Assembly: GCF_000715495.1 (NCBI RefSeq)
Contig: NZ_JNLX01000127.1
Span: 1 to 60,923, forward strand
Source of the DNA: Hymenobacter sp. IS2118
GTDB lineage: Bacteria > Bacteroidota > Bacteroidia > Cytophagales > Hymenobacteraceae
Direction: 5' to 3'
Length of the DNA: 60,923 nucleotides
The notes beneath the pieces were generated by a model. The model was not told the origin of the DNA and did no database searches. It worked only from the letters and a program-made list of their open reading frames with translations. Positions 9,263-17,175 of the stretch are shown piece by piece. Numbering within the stretch: the first letter of the stretch is position 1; every line of letters begins with the position of its first letter. A program made the translations under genes and the position numbers.

Positions 9263-9300
9263 AAACGGCCGGCTGCGTTTCCGCAGCCGGCCGTTTTATA
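9263..9300 (+). terminator. Rho-independent terminator after the DUF4269 gene
   Basis: A perfect 15-bp stem (AAACGGCCGGCTGCG with its complement) around a TTTC loop, ending in TTTTATA. Confidence 0.85.
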
Positions 9301-9348
9301 ATCTCCAACGCAAAGGAGTATCACTTGGTAGCTGAGTAGCTATTTTGA

Positions 9349-9714
9349 CTAGGCGCGGGGCGCGTTGGCCAGGTGGCGCAGGTTGCCGGCGGCGGCCGTC
9401 ATCTTCTGGCTGATTTCGCGGGCCTTATCGCCGTTGCCGCTGAAGTTGTGCACCGACAGGGCCGACTGGGCCGTCATCTCGCCAAGGTTCTGAAAGGCCT
9501 CCGCCATGCCGGCGGCGTTGTTGTTGTCGATGAAGCCGCGCAGGGCCTGCAGCTCCTGCACGATGGGGCGCAGGGCGGGCTCGTTGATGGAGTTCAGGTG
9601 CTGAATCCAATTATCAATCTGGCCGTAGCCGGCGGCGGGGTCGTTCTGAAAACCGCTGCCGATGGCGGCAAAAATGGCTTGAACGCTGGATTCTATCTCG
9701 GAAATAAAGCTCAT
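9349..9714 (-). CDS. Conserved small helical protein, paralogue A
   Basis: 121 aa, no signal peptide, predicted mostly helical. Function unknown. The start is set at MSFISEIESS; an upstream ATG in frame would add an unlikely 15-residue tail. It aligns along most of its length with the product of the next upstream gene (paralogue B). Shared positions include the WI...L..., ELQ.L, LGE.T, and a C-terminal R...Q..TAA.G.LR block. The helical repeat pattern with many Ala, Gln and Asn recalls small packing or bacteriocin-like proteins, but nothing decides this. Confidence 0.7.
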   Translation of the reverse strand: MSFISEIESSVQAIFAAIGSGFQNDPAAGYGQIDNWIQHLNSINEPALRPIVQELQALRGFIDNNNAAGMAEAFQNLGEMTAQSALSVHNFSGNGDKAREISQKMTAAAGNLRHLANAPRA

Positions 9715-9897
9715 GGGAGGAATGGAGGGAGTTGAAAATTCGGCCCATCCGTGCCGCAACCCCGGCAGGCGGGGCCGCTAAGCCTGGGCTTGCAGCCGCG
9801 AAGGTACGCAGGCGCACAGGCAAAATGCCAATTTTACCCCCGGCAACCGCGCCGCCCGTTGACAAAACGCGCCCCCGGTTCCGGCACCAAACCAGCC

Positions 9898-9935
9898 AAA
9901 AAAGCCGCTTCGCTGACGGGCAGCAAAGCGGCTTT
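9898..9935 (-). terminator. Terminator after paralogue B
   Basis: On the reverse strand a 9-bp stem (AAGCCGCTT / AAGCGGCTT) is followed by a run of T; it starts 27 bases past the stop codon. Confidence 0.8.
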
Positions 9936-9961
9936 CTCTGTTTTCAGGGTAACCGGGGCAA

Positions 9962-10300
9962 CTAGCCGCGCAGCTGACCACCGGCGGCGGTCAGCGTCTG
10001 GCCCAGCTCACGCAGCTTCTCCTGCGAATCGGCCGTGGCCGACTCGGCTGCCTTGGTGGTGTGCTCGCCCAGCGTGCTCAGGCTGGTGGCCAGCGCACCG
10101 GTGTCGGAAGCACCGCTGCTCAGGGCGTCGTGCAGGTTCTGCAGCTCGGCGCTGATGCCCGAGAGCTGGGGTACAGCCGACAGGGTCTTAATCCAACCGG
10201 CGATGTTGTCGCCGGCAACGCCAGCAGCAGCTGCCAAACCACCCTTGAGGGCGTTGAGGGTGTCGTCGAGTTGGCTGGTTGGTGATTGGGTATCTGACAT
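9962..10300 (-). CDS. Conserved small helical protein, paralogue B
   Basis: 112 aa, Ala/Ser/Thr-rich, predicted helical, no signal peptide or membrane helix. Function unknown. It is clearly related to the downstream neighbour (paralogue A): GDNIAGWIKTLSAVPQL corresponds to GQIDNWIQHLNSINEPA, and the C-terminal TLTAAGGQLRG to KMTAAAGNLRH. It has its own promoter and terminator, so the two paralogues are separate transcription units despite lying in tandem. Confidence 0.75.
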   Translation of the reverse strand: MSDTQSPTSQLDDTLNALKGGLAAAAGVAGDNIAGWIKTLSAVPQLSGISAELQNLHDALSSGASDTGALATSLSTLGEHTTKAAESATADSQEKLRELGQTLTAAGGQLRG

Positions 10301-10365
10301 GTTATTGGGGTTAGAAAGGTGTGTGTACGGCTTATCAACCCGTCCCCGGCCCGCTTGTTAACACT

Positions 10366-10394
10366 CAAACGTACAATATTTTGGCCTTTCCAAA
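10366..10394 (-). promoter_or_regulatory. Candidate Bacteroidota promoter for paralogue B
   Basis: Reading the reverse strand: TTTG, 17 bases, TACGTTTG, which fits TTG-N17-23-TAnnTTTG. The box lies 66 bases upstream of the start codon. Confidence 0.5.
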
Positions 10395-10455
10395 AAGCAA
10401 AAGTTTGACATAACTTTTCTGGCTGCGATGGGTTTTACAGCGCGCCGCCTGCTGG

Positions 10456-12687
10456 CTACTTTTTCTTCCCAGCGGCTTTTTTCGCTGGCGCGGCGCTGGC
10501 CTTGCCAGTCGTCATCGGGAAGCCCCGCTCCTTCATCAGCGCGTCAATTTTCGGGTCGCGGCCGCGGAAGTTGCGGTAGGCCTGGGCCGGGTCCACGGTG
10601 TTGCCGATGGAGAAGATGTTCTTGGTCAGGCGCTGGCCCACGGCCTTGTCGTAAGGGCCACCGGCCTCGGTGAAGGCCCCGTAGGCATCGGCCGCCAGCA
10701 CCACCGACCACAGGTAGCTGTAGTAGCCGGCCGAGTAGCCATCGGACGAAAAGACGTGCGAGAACTGCGGCGTGCGGTGGCGCATCACAATTTCGCGGGG
10801 CATGCCCAGCTCGGCCAAAGTTTCGCGCTCAAACTTGTCGGCATCAATTTTCTGGCTGCCGGCCAGGTGCAGCTTCATATCGATGAGGGCGCTGGCCAGG
10901 AATTCGGTGGTTTCGAAGCCCTGGTTGAAGGTGGCCGCCTTCTCAATGCGGTCTACCAATGCCTGCGGAATGGGCTTGCCGGTTTGGTAATGCACCGCGA
11001 AGCGCTGGAGGACCTGCGGCGTAGGCAGCCAGTTTTCGAGCACCTGCGAGGGAAATTCCACGTAGTCGCGCACCACGCTGGTGCCCGCCAGCGAGGGGTA
11101 CGTCACGTTCGACGACAGGCCGTGCAGGGCATGGCCGAATTCGTGAAACAGCGTGGTGGCGTCGGTCCAGGAAATGAGCGTGGGCTCGCCGTCCTTGCCT
11201 TTCACGAAGTTGGAGTTGTTAGAAACGATGGTTGTCACGGGCTGGCCATCCAGGCGCTGCTGGTTGCGGTAGGCATTCATCCAGGCGCCGGAGCGCTTGC
11301 CGGGCCGGGCGTAGGGGTCGAAATACCACAGGCCCACGTGCTGGCCGGTGGTTTTGTCCTTCACCTCCCACACCTTCACGTCGGGGTGGTACACGGGCAC
11401 ATTGGCCACGGGGCTAAAGGTGAAGTTGAACAGCTCGCCGGCTACCCAAAACATGCCTTCGCGCATTTTATCGAGCTGCAGGTACTGCTTCACCTCGTTC
11501 TGGTCGAGGTCGTAGCGGGCTTTGCGCACCTTTTCGGCGTAGTAGCGGTAGTCCCAGGGCTCAATTTTGAAGGTGGTGCCAGCGCCTTCCTTCCGGGCCA
11601 GGGCCTGCATGTCAGCTACCTCTTCCTTGGCACGAGCCACGGCGGGCGTCCACACCTGCTCCATCAGCTGCATGGCTGCTTCCGGGGTTTTGGCCATCGT
11701 GTTGTCGAGGCGCCAGTGGGCGTGGGTTTGGTAGCCCAGCAGCTTGGCGCGCTCGGCCCGCAGCTGGAGTATTTCGCTGATAATGGCGTTGTTGTCGTGC
11801 GCGCCGCCGTTGTCGCCGCGGTTGTAGAACATGCGCCAGGCCTTTTCGCGCAGCTGGCGCTGGTCGGAATAGGTCAGGAACGGCTCAATGCTGGAGCGGG
11901 TGTTGGTGATGGCACCGGCGCCGGTCAGCTTGCGGGCGGTGGCCGCGGCAGCGGCATCGGCTTGCAGCGAAGTGGGCAGACCGGCCAGGTCGGCGGGCGT
12001 TTTCAGCACCAGCACGGAGTCCGTTTCATCGGCCAGCACGTTCTGGCTGAACTTGGTGAACAGGCCCGCCAGCTGCTGGTTGATGGCCGAAAGGCGTGCT
12101 TTGGCGGGGGCGTCGAGCTTGGCGCCGGCCCGCACCAGGTTGTTGTAGTACACCCACGAAAGGCGCTGTTGCTCGGGCGTGAGCTTGCTTTTTTCGGGCG
12201 AATCATACACCGCCGCCACGCGCCGAAACAGGGCCTCGTTCTGATTAATCTGGTCAGAGAAAGCCGCCATGCGGGGCGCCATCTCGCGCTGAATGGCCTG
12301 TACTTCCGGGCTGCTCAGCGTTCCCGACCAAATGCCGTACACGGTTTGCACCTCGTCGAGCCGCTGGCCGGCTTGCTCCAGGGCGGCAATGGTATTTTCG
12401 AAGGTAGCGGCCTGCTTATTAGTGGCAATGGCATCGATTTCGCGCAGGTTCTCGGCCATCGCCGCCTCCAGCGCCGGCTTGAAATGCTCGACTTTCACCT
12501 TATCAAAAGCCGGCACCCCGCCGTAGGGGCCTGCCCAGTCCGCCAGCAGCGGGTTGGCAGCGGCGGCAGCGGAAACGGGAGCGGATTGGGCGAGGCTGGA
12601 AGTGGGCAGCATGGGGCTAATGAAGGTGAGCGCGAGGCAAGTGCCGGCAATCAGGGTTTTAGGATTGGGGAAAGGACGCTGATTCAT
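10456..12687 (-). CDS. dcp: M3-family peptidyl-dipeptidase, exported
   Basis: A zinc metallopeptidase of the oligopeptidase A / Dcp family that trims peptides, here probably periplasmic. The start is placed at MNQRPFPNPK because a signal peptide follows (hydrophobic core about 11-25, ending SSLAQSA). The zinc motif is His515-Glu-Phe-Gly-His in the line LFHEFGHALHGL. Downstream, YSAGYYSYLWS is the family's substrate-binding block. The C-terminus is an odd Ala/Lys tail (APAKKAAGKKK), probably disordered. 743 aa is slightly longer than E. coli Dcp because of the leader and tail. Whether it is a Dcp or an oligopeptidase A is not decided by sequence alone. Confidence 0.92.
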   Translation of the reverse strand: MNQRPFPNPKTLIAGTCLALTFISPMLPTSSLAQSAPVSAAAAANPLLADWAGPYGGVPAFDKVKVEHFKPALEAAMAENLREIDAIATNKQAATFENTIAALEQAGQRLDEVQTVYGIWSGTLSSPEVQAIQREMAPRMAAFSDQINQNEALFRRVAAVYDSPEKSKLTPEQQRLSWVYYNNLVRAGAKLDAPAKARLSAINQQLAGLFTKFSQNVLADETDSVLVLKTPADLAGLPTSLQADAAAAATARKLTGAGAITNTRSSIEPFLTYSDQRQLREKAWRMFYNRGDNGGAHDNNAIISEILQLRAERAKLLGYQTHAHWRLDNTMAKTPEAAMQLMEQVWTPAVARAKEEVADMQALARKEGAGTTFKIEPWDYRYYAEKVRKARYDLDQNEVKQYLQLDKMREGMFWVAGELFNFTFSPVANVPVYHPDVKVWEVKDKTTGQHVGLWYFDPYARPGKRSGAWMNAYRNQQRLDGQPVTTIVSNNSNFVKGKDGEPTLISWTDATTLFHEFGHALHGLSSNVTYPSLAGTSVVRDYVEFPSQVLENWLPTPQVLQRFAVHYQTGKPIPQALVDRIEKAATFNQGFETTEFLASALIDMKLHLAGSQKIDADKFERETLAELGMPREIVMRHRTPQFSHVFSSDGYSAGYYSYLWSVVLAADAYGAFTEAGGPYDKAVGQRLTKNIFSIGNTVDPAQAYRNFRGRDPKIDALMKERGFPMTTGKASAAPAKKAAGKKK

Positions 12688-12694
12688 AGGCGAT

Positions 12695-12733
12695 GGTTTA
12701 GTTGTCAGTTTTAGTTGCTGGTTGTTAGTGACG
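12695..12733. repeat. GTTGTCAGTT-type short repeat
   Basis: Imperfect repeats of TTAGTTGTCAG / TTAGTTGCTGG / TTGTTAG just upstream of the M3 peptidase start. Related runs lie before parA, before the DUF5683 gene and before the DUF6438 gene. Confidence 0.5.
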
Positions 12734-12769
12734 TTATAGAATGGGCTGGCGCGGCCAGCCGGGCGGCCG

Positions 12770-13807
12770 CTACTCTTCCCCTGGGTGCAGGGCCTGCACA
12801 TCGGGGTGGTTGTAGTTCACCACAATCACCGAAAACGGGTGCGGCTCGCCCTCGCGCTTCTCGATGCGGATGGCGCCGGCATCGCGCAGCTTGTTGAGCT
12901 GGTCGCGGCGCTCATAGTCGGGCAATTCGGGCAGCTCATCGGCCAGCAGGCGCATAAACGGGCCCAGCCACAGCTCGCGCACCCGGCGCTGCTGCTTGGC
13001 CTCCAGCTTCTGAAACTCGCGGAGCATGAAGGCCAGCGTGCGAACCGAACTGCTCGTACCCAACGGCTGAATGGACGCAAATTCCGACACGTCGTCGGGC
13101 AGGCGGGCAGGCAACGGACGGGGCAAAACCGGGGCGCTCGGGCGCACGGCTTCGGGAACTGGCCCAGGCACGGTGGGTTTGGGGCGGTCCGCATCGGCAA
13201 GCTCGACAGGCGGGGCGGCGGAATCGCGCAAACGGCGGGCGTCGTCGGCCCGGCGCAGGCGGTCGGCGCGGCGCGTTTCCAGCTGCGTCACGCTCTCGGG
13301 CGCCAGCAGGTCGCGGGCATTAAGGAAGTTTTCGGCCCCGATGTTCTGGAGCAAATCGCCGGAAACGGACTCGCGGAAGCCCGCCACCAGTACCTGCCGG
13401 GCCTGGCGGCGCAGGTGTTGCAGCAGCGGAATGTAGTCGCGGTCGCCGGCCACGAGCACGAACGTGCCGATGTCGGGCCGGGTGTACATCACCTCCAGCG
13501 CGTCGATGCAGAGCTGCATGTCGGCGGCGTTTTTGTGGTCGGTACCCAACACGTTGCGCGTGCTCACGCCCATGAGGTAAAGGGCACCCTGGGGTGCGGT
13601 AGCCAGGCGCTCAAAGTCGGCGTAAGCGTAGCTGATGAGCGAATCCAGGCCCTTGGCCTGCAGCTGCGCCCGAAGTGTACGCACGATGTCGAGCACGTAG
13701 TCGTTGATTTCGGGCGGGTCCTGAAAGTGGTTTTTCAGGAAGTAATAAATATTCTCAAAATCGATGAAAATGGCGGCGTAAGAGGACGTGGTTGGTTTTG
13801 GCGTCAT
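12770..13807 (-). CDS. NYN-domain putative ribonuclease with C-terminal winged-helix-like region
   Basis: 345 aa cytoplasmic protein. Residues about 9-165 form an NYN (PIN-like, LabA-type) nuclease domain: the first acidic site is AIFIDFENIYYF, then NAADMQLCIDAL, then VAGDRDYIPLLQHL. All expected metal-binding acids are present. A Pro-rich linker (about 200-245) leads to a C-terminal domain (about 255-345) that looks like a winged helix of the LOTUS/OST-HTH kind (RRDQLNKLRDAGAIRIEKRE). This architecture fits an RNA-processing enzyme, but the target is unknown. It starts four bases after the stop of a 70-residue ORF, which suggests co-transcription. Confidence 0.85.
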   Translation of the reverse strand: MTPKPTTSSYAAIFIDFENIYYFLKNHFQDPPEINDYVLDIVRTLRAQLQAKGLDSLISYAYADFERLATAPQGALYLMGVSTRNVLGTDHKNAADMQLCIDALEVMYTRPDIGTFVLVAGDRDYIPLLQHLRRQARQVLVAGFRESVSGDLLQNIGAENFLNARDLLAPESVTQLETRRADRLRRADDARRLRDSAAPPVELADADRPKPTVPGPVPEAVRPSAPVLPRPLPARLPDDVSEFASIQPLGTSSSVRTLAFMLREFQKLEAKQQRRVRELWLGPFMRLLADELPELPDYERRDQLNKLRDAGAIRIEKREGEPHPFSVIVVNYNHPDVQALHPGEE

Positions 13808-13811
13808 ATTG

Positions 13812-14024
13812 CTAAGGTAAGGCGGCCGGACCGGAGCCTGGCCACCGGAAGGCTTCCAAGCGGCGGCGAACCTGCTGCTGCTTGGAAGCCTCTCGGTGGC
13901 CCGGAATCTGGGCTGCGTAATAATCGGTAAAGTGCGCCTGCTGCTCCTGAGTGGGGCCGTCAACCGCACCAAATGCTATGTTGCCGCGCAGGCACTCACT
14001 TACTGAGGTTTGCACCTGAGGCAC
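13812..14024 (-). CDS. Small conserved-looking protein, 70 aa, unknown
   Basis: It begins MPQVQTSVSECLRGNIAFGA and has Gln/Arg-rich helices. No family recognised. Support for being real: it fills the gap between the upstream lipoprotein gene (14 bases away) and the NYN gene (four bases away), all on one strand. This is the spacing of an operon. Against: no homologue can be checked here, and the GC-rich DNA produces chance ORFs. Confidence 0.45.
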   Translation of the reverse strand: MPQVQTSVSECLRGNIAFGAVDGPTQEQQAHFTDYYAAQIPGHREASKQQQVRRRLEAFRWPGSGPAALP

Positions 14025-14038
14025 TCAAGGTCAGTCAC

Positions 14039-14860
14039 TTACTTCGGTTTGGCTACCGAATCTACCACGGCGCCTTGGGGCATGGCAAACCGGCTGGCGG
14101 CGGGTTGGGCGCGGCTGAGGCGCACGTTGCTGAATTCGGCCGTGTACCTCAGGGCGCCAATTTTGTCGTCGGCAAATTGGTGTCCTTCCATCTTCTGCGG
14201 CAGCAGCAGCCCGTTCACTTCCTGCCAATCGGTATAGAGCAGGGCGTTGTAGGTGGCCGCTTTGCCCGGTTCGAAGTACGTAACCGTGTAAAGCAGTAGC
14301 TCCAGGCGGTGGGTGGTGGGGTTGAAGTGGGCGATGTACTCGTCGCCCGAAGAGTCGCCGCGGCCATTCTCGTAGCCTACTTTCAGCGCGCGGTAGGCTT
14401 TGCCCGCCACGGTGCGGGTGCCCAGGTCCTCGTACATCGTACCGTCGTCGGCCAGCACAAACGGGATGGCGAAGAAGTAGAAAAACAGGTTGTGGTAGAA
14501 GCGGGCGGGCATTTCGCCAAAGGCCGCCTTCGACGGGCTCACCCAAACCCGTTGGCCGTCCATGCCCACTTGGTAGTTTGCCGCCTCGATGCGCACCTGC
14601 CGGTTGCGCAGGTCGATGAGGTGTTTTTCATTACGCGGCGTTCCCAACGTAGTTTTCAGCTGAAACTCCAGGGCCGCGAACTGCTGCCAGGCGGCCAGGC
14701 CTCCGTGGGCCGCCAGGGCTTGCTTCAACACTACGGGCAGCTCGCGGGGCGGGGTAGCGGTTTTGGCCGGCGCGGCAGCGGTGGCCTGGGACTGCTGCTC
14801 GGGGTTGGAGGAGCAGGCCGTTGCCAACGCAAGGAGACTGAGGCAAAGTACTTTCTTCAT
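14039..14860 (-). CDS. Lipoprotein, probable DUF6503 family
   Basis: 273 aa. The signal MKKVLCLSLLALATAC ends in a lipobox (LATAC), so it is lipid-anchored, probably in the outer membrane. A second in-frame ATG three codons upstream (MNAMKK) is an alternative start. The body resembles the beta-barrel-half (LolA-like) fold of DUF6503-type proteins: AAHGGLAAWQQFAALEFQL, then paired beta strands through residue 240. Its ligand is unknown. It is the first gene of a likely three-gene unit with the 70 aa ORF and the NYN nuclease. Confidence 0.75.
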   Translation of the reverse strand: MKKVLCLSLLALATACSSNPEQQSQATAAAPAKTATPPRELPVVLKQALAAHGGLAAWQQFAALEFQLKTTLGTPRNEKHLIDLRNRQVRIEAANYQVGMDGQRVWVSPSKAAFGEMPARFYHNLFFYFFAIPFVLADDGTMYEDLGTRTVAGKAYRALKVGYENGRGDSSGDEYIAHFNPTTHRLELLLYTVTYFEPGKAATYNALLYTDWQEVNGLLLPQKMEGHQFADDKIGALRYTAEFSNVRLSRAQPAASRFAMPQGAVVDSVAKPK

Positions 14861-15150
14861 GGCATTCATAAGGAAAAGGTATTGAGAAGCAGCAATAAGG
14901 CCAACGAAGGACGCAGGCCATTGCAGCGTTCCTGGCTGATGGGAAATGCTACCGCCGGTATAGTTCGCTGGCGCGGGAGCACGGGGCCGAACGACAGTAG
15001 CTTGGTTGCCTCTGCGGCTGACGCGGGCCAGCCCCAAACCTTACGGGCGCGCATCATACTGCCTGCATTGCCCGGCCTTACGCAACGGCTAGTGCGCGGC
15101 CAGGTTTCGGATTGGCTGCAGGTTGGTTTAAGGGAGCTAAAGGAGTTGAC

Positions 15151-15198
15151 GCGAAACGAGCAGGCCGGCAGGCGCGCCAGCCGGCCTGCTCGTTTCGC
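15151..15198. repeat. 48-bp near-perfect palindrome
   Basis: Two 19-base arms (GCGAAACGAGCAGGCCGGC and its exact complement) flank AGGCGCGCCA, which is itself palindromic except for one A/A pair. No T run follows, so it is a poor terminator. The 416-bp gap between the lipoprotein and acetyltransferase genes holds nothing else that I can name. Confidence 0.85.
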
Positions 15199-15276
15199 AA
15201 CGGGCAGTAACTTGCCGCCGCCCGGTTTCCGCTGCAGCTGCTGCGCATCAGTTCAATGGCCGGGTGCCCTCCCTTT

Positions 15277-15813
15277 ATGCAGCCTTTCGATACCGCCCGC
15301 CTGCACTTCCGGCCTTTTACCGATGCCGATGCGGCCGGCATGCTGGCCCTCGATTCTGACCCGGCGGTGCGCCGCTACCTGGGCGGCATGGGCGGGCCGC
15401 TGGCCACCGACCTAACCCAGAGCCAGTCGGTTATTCGCTTTATTCGGGCCCAGTACGCGGCCAACGGCATCGGGCGCTGGGCGGTGCTGCTACGCGAAAC
15501 GGGGGAGTTTATGGGCTGGGCCGGCCTGAAGCTGGTGGCTGGCCCCATTAACAATCAGCAGCAGTTCTACGACCTTGCCTACCGGTTGCGGCCGCCATTC
15601 TGGCGACAGGTCTACGGCTACGAGGCCGCGCAAGCCTGGCTCCGCCACGGGTTCGAAACGCTGGGCCTGGCGCGTATTTGCGCCTACGCCGACGTGGAAA
15701 ACACGGGTTCGCGCCGCATCCTGGAGAAAGTAGGCTTGCAGGCCGGCAATGAATTTGAAGAGGGCGGCACGCGCTGCGTGTGGTACGAGGCCCGCAGCCC
15801 GTGCCTGCTGTAG
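15277..15813 (+). CDS. GNAT-family N-acetyltransferase, RimJ/RimL-like
   Basis: 178 aa, cytoplasmic, transfers an acetyl group from acetyl-CoA to an unknown amine. The start is chosen at MQPFDTARLHFRPF, the standard N-terminus of this subfamily; an upstream ATG adds seven odd residues. The core strand-turn region includes VLLRETGEFMGWAGLK and the end has ICAYADVENTGSRRILEKVG, which forms the acetyl-CoA-binding helix and the last strand. It converges on the YceI gene with eight bases between the two stops. Confidence 0.88.
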   Translation: MQPFDTARLHFRPFTDADAAGMLALDSDPAVRRYLGGMGGPLATDLTQSQSVIRFIRAQYAANGIGRWAVLLRETGEFMGWAGLKLVAGPINNQQQFYDLAYRLRPPFWRQVYGYEAAQAWLRHGFETLGLARICAYADVENTGSRRILEKVGLQAGNEFEEGGTRCVWYEARSPCLL

Positions 15814-15821
15814 CCTGCCCG

Positions 15822-16373
15822 CTACCGCGCCAGCACGTCAAATGCCACCTGAAAATCGTTGCGTATGGCGTAGCTGCCCAGGTTTTGGAAGAAGGCCGTG
15901 GAGTTGTAGTTGATGCCGAATTGGGTACGGTCGAGGGTGGCGGTGCCGCGCAGGCGCAGGCCGCCGGGCACGGTCACCACTGCCACCGGAAACGCCACGG
16001 GCCGGGTCACGCCCTTGATGGTGAGCGTGCCCGCGGCCTGCCCGGCTTTAAATTCGGTCAGCTCAAACACGGCGGTGGGAAATTTACCGGTGTCAAAGAA
16101 GTCGGCATTGCGCAGGTGCTCGGCCAGTGGCGCCTGCTCGTGGTTCAGGGTGGCCATTTCCACCACCACGCGGGCGGCCCGCACGGTCCGGCCCTCGGCC
16201 AAAACCTGGCCCTCGCGAAGGCGGATGGTACCCTGGGGCGCCCAGGTGCCGGCTTCGGCATGGCCCGTCCAGGTGAGGGTGCTGGCGGCGGGGTCGAGGC
16301 GGTAGGTGGTGGCGGCGGGCCGGGCGGCGAGCAGGGCCAGGAAGGGAAGCAGGGTGATGAGTAGCTTTTTCAT
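15822..16373 (-). CDS. YceI-family periplasmic protein
   Basis: 183 aa with a signal peptide (MKKLLITLLPFLALLAARPA). It has the YceI eight-strand barrel, which in known members binds polyprenoid or amide lipids. Family marks are TYRLDPAASTLTWTGHAEAG near the N-terminus, HLRNADFFDTGKFPTAVFEL in the middle, and TQFGINYN near the end. The gene lies 33 bases downstream of an exported protein of unknown function on the same strand and may be co-transcribed with it. Confidence 0.92.
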   Translation of the reverse strand: MKKLLITLLPFLALLAARPAATTYRLDPAASTLTWTGHAEAGTWAPQGTIRLREGQVLAEGRTVRAARVVVEMATLNHEQAPLAEHLRNADFFDTGKFPTAVFELTEFKAGQAAGTLTIKGVTRPVAFPVAVVTVPGGLRLRGTATLDRTQFGINYNSTAFFQNLGSYAIRNDFQVAFDVLAR

Positions 16374-16406
16374 GACAATGGGGGTAAAAACGTGGCGGTG
16401 AGGTGA

Positions 16407-16955
16407 CTATTTGGAGGTCGGCGGGTCGGCTTCGGTTTCAATCAGGCCGTAGCCTTTGTAGAGGCGGCCCTGGGCGTCTCGGGCGATGATGAACCACAGG
16501 GCATCGCCGCCATACAGGCTTTTGGAGCTGGCGGCGTAGCGGTAGTTGCGCTTGAAGGTGTAGGTGATGCCCTTTTTTAGCCGGCCGCCGGGGCAGCCGA
16601 ACAGCTCGGCGAATTCGGCGGGCGAGTGGCGCAGGTTGGGCTGCCAGCCGGCGGCGCTGTACCAGATGTAGCTGCCGCAAACCACAATTTCCAGGTCGGC
16701 ATCTTCAGCCCGCACGGCGGTGCTGTGCTTCCACACGTAGCCACCGGGCACGGCGGGGTTGGGTTCGGGGTAGACGACGCCGGGCGAGTGCCAGAGCGTG
16801 AGGCCCACGGGCAGGCGGCGCAGCTCGTCGGGAAGCACGCGGGTGCGGTCGGTCCAGGCCCTAGTCGGCAGGGCTTCGGCCGGGGTGGTTTGGGCTTGGC
16901 TCGGGGTCGAGTGGAGGGCCAGCGCGAGTAGCGCCAGCAGCAGAAAACGGGTCAT
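16407..16955 (-). CDS. Exported protein of unknown function
   Basis: 182 aa with a clear signal peptide (MTRFLLLALLALALHSTPSQAQ). I do not recognise a family. The mature part has many aromatic residues and two Cys (VVCGSYIW and FGCPGGRL, about residues 92 and 120), which could pair in the periplasm. It ends in a charged tail. The YceI gene follows closely on the same strand. Confidence 0.75.
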   Translation of the reverse strand: MTRFLLLALLALALHSTPSQAQTTPAEALPTRAWTDRTRVLPDELRRLPVGLTLWHSPGVVYPEPNPAVPGGYVWKHSTAVRAEDADLEIVVCGSYIWYSAAGWQPNLRHSPAEFAELFGCPGGRLKKGITYTFKRNYRYAASSKSLYGGDALWFIIARDAQGRLYKGYGLIETEADPPTSK

Positions 16956-17075
16956 GAAGAGGGGCGGTTGAAGTACGACCCAAAGGTGGCCTTCTCCCCT
17001 ACCCCCAAGCGCCCCACTACCGGATGTGGGACGTGCCAGAACCGGATATGGGGCCTATCGAGCTGCACACGCGCC

Positions 17076-17137
17076 GTTTTGTGTTGCAGAAACTGCGGTT
17101 CGTATAGGCCCCGGCGCCGACCTGGCCCGGACCTTTG
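17076..17137 (+). promoter_or_regulatory. Conserved activator box plus -7 element of the first aldo/keto reductase
   Basis: A 32-base box (17076-17107, core TTGCAGAAACTGCGGTTCG) is followed after 22 bases by GACCTTTG, one base off TAnnTTTG. No TTG sits at the -33 position. The same box (29 of 32 identical), spacing and GACCTTTG occur before another aldo/keto reductase at 20599-20659. An AraC-type activator overlapping the -33 region is inferred. Confidence 0.65.
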
Positions 17138-17175
17138 TACCGCATCAAAAAACTCATTACAAACCAATTACCACT

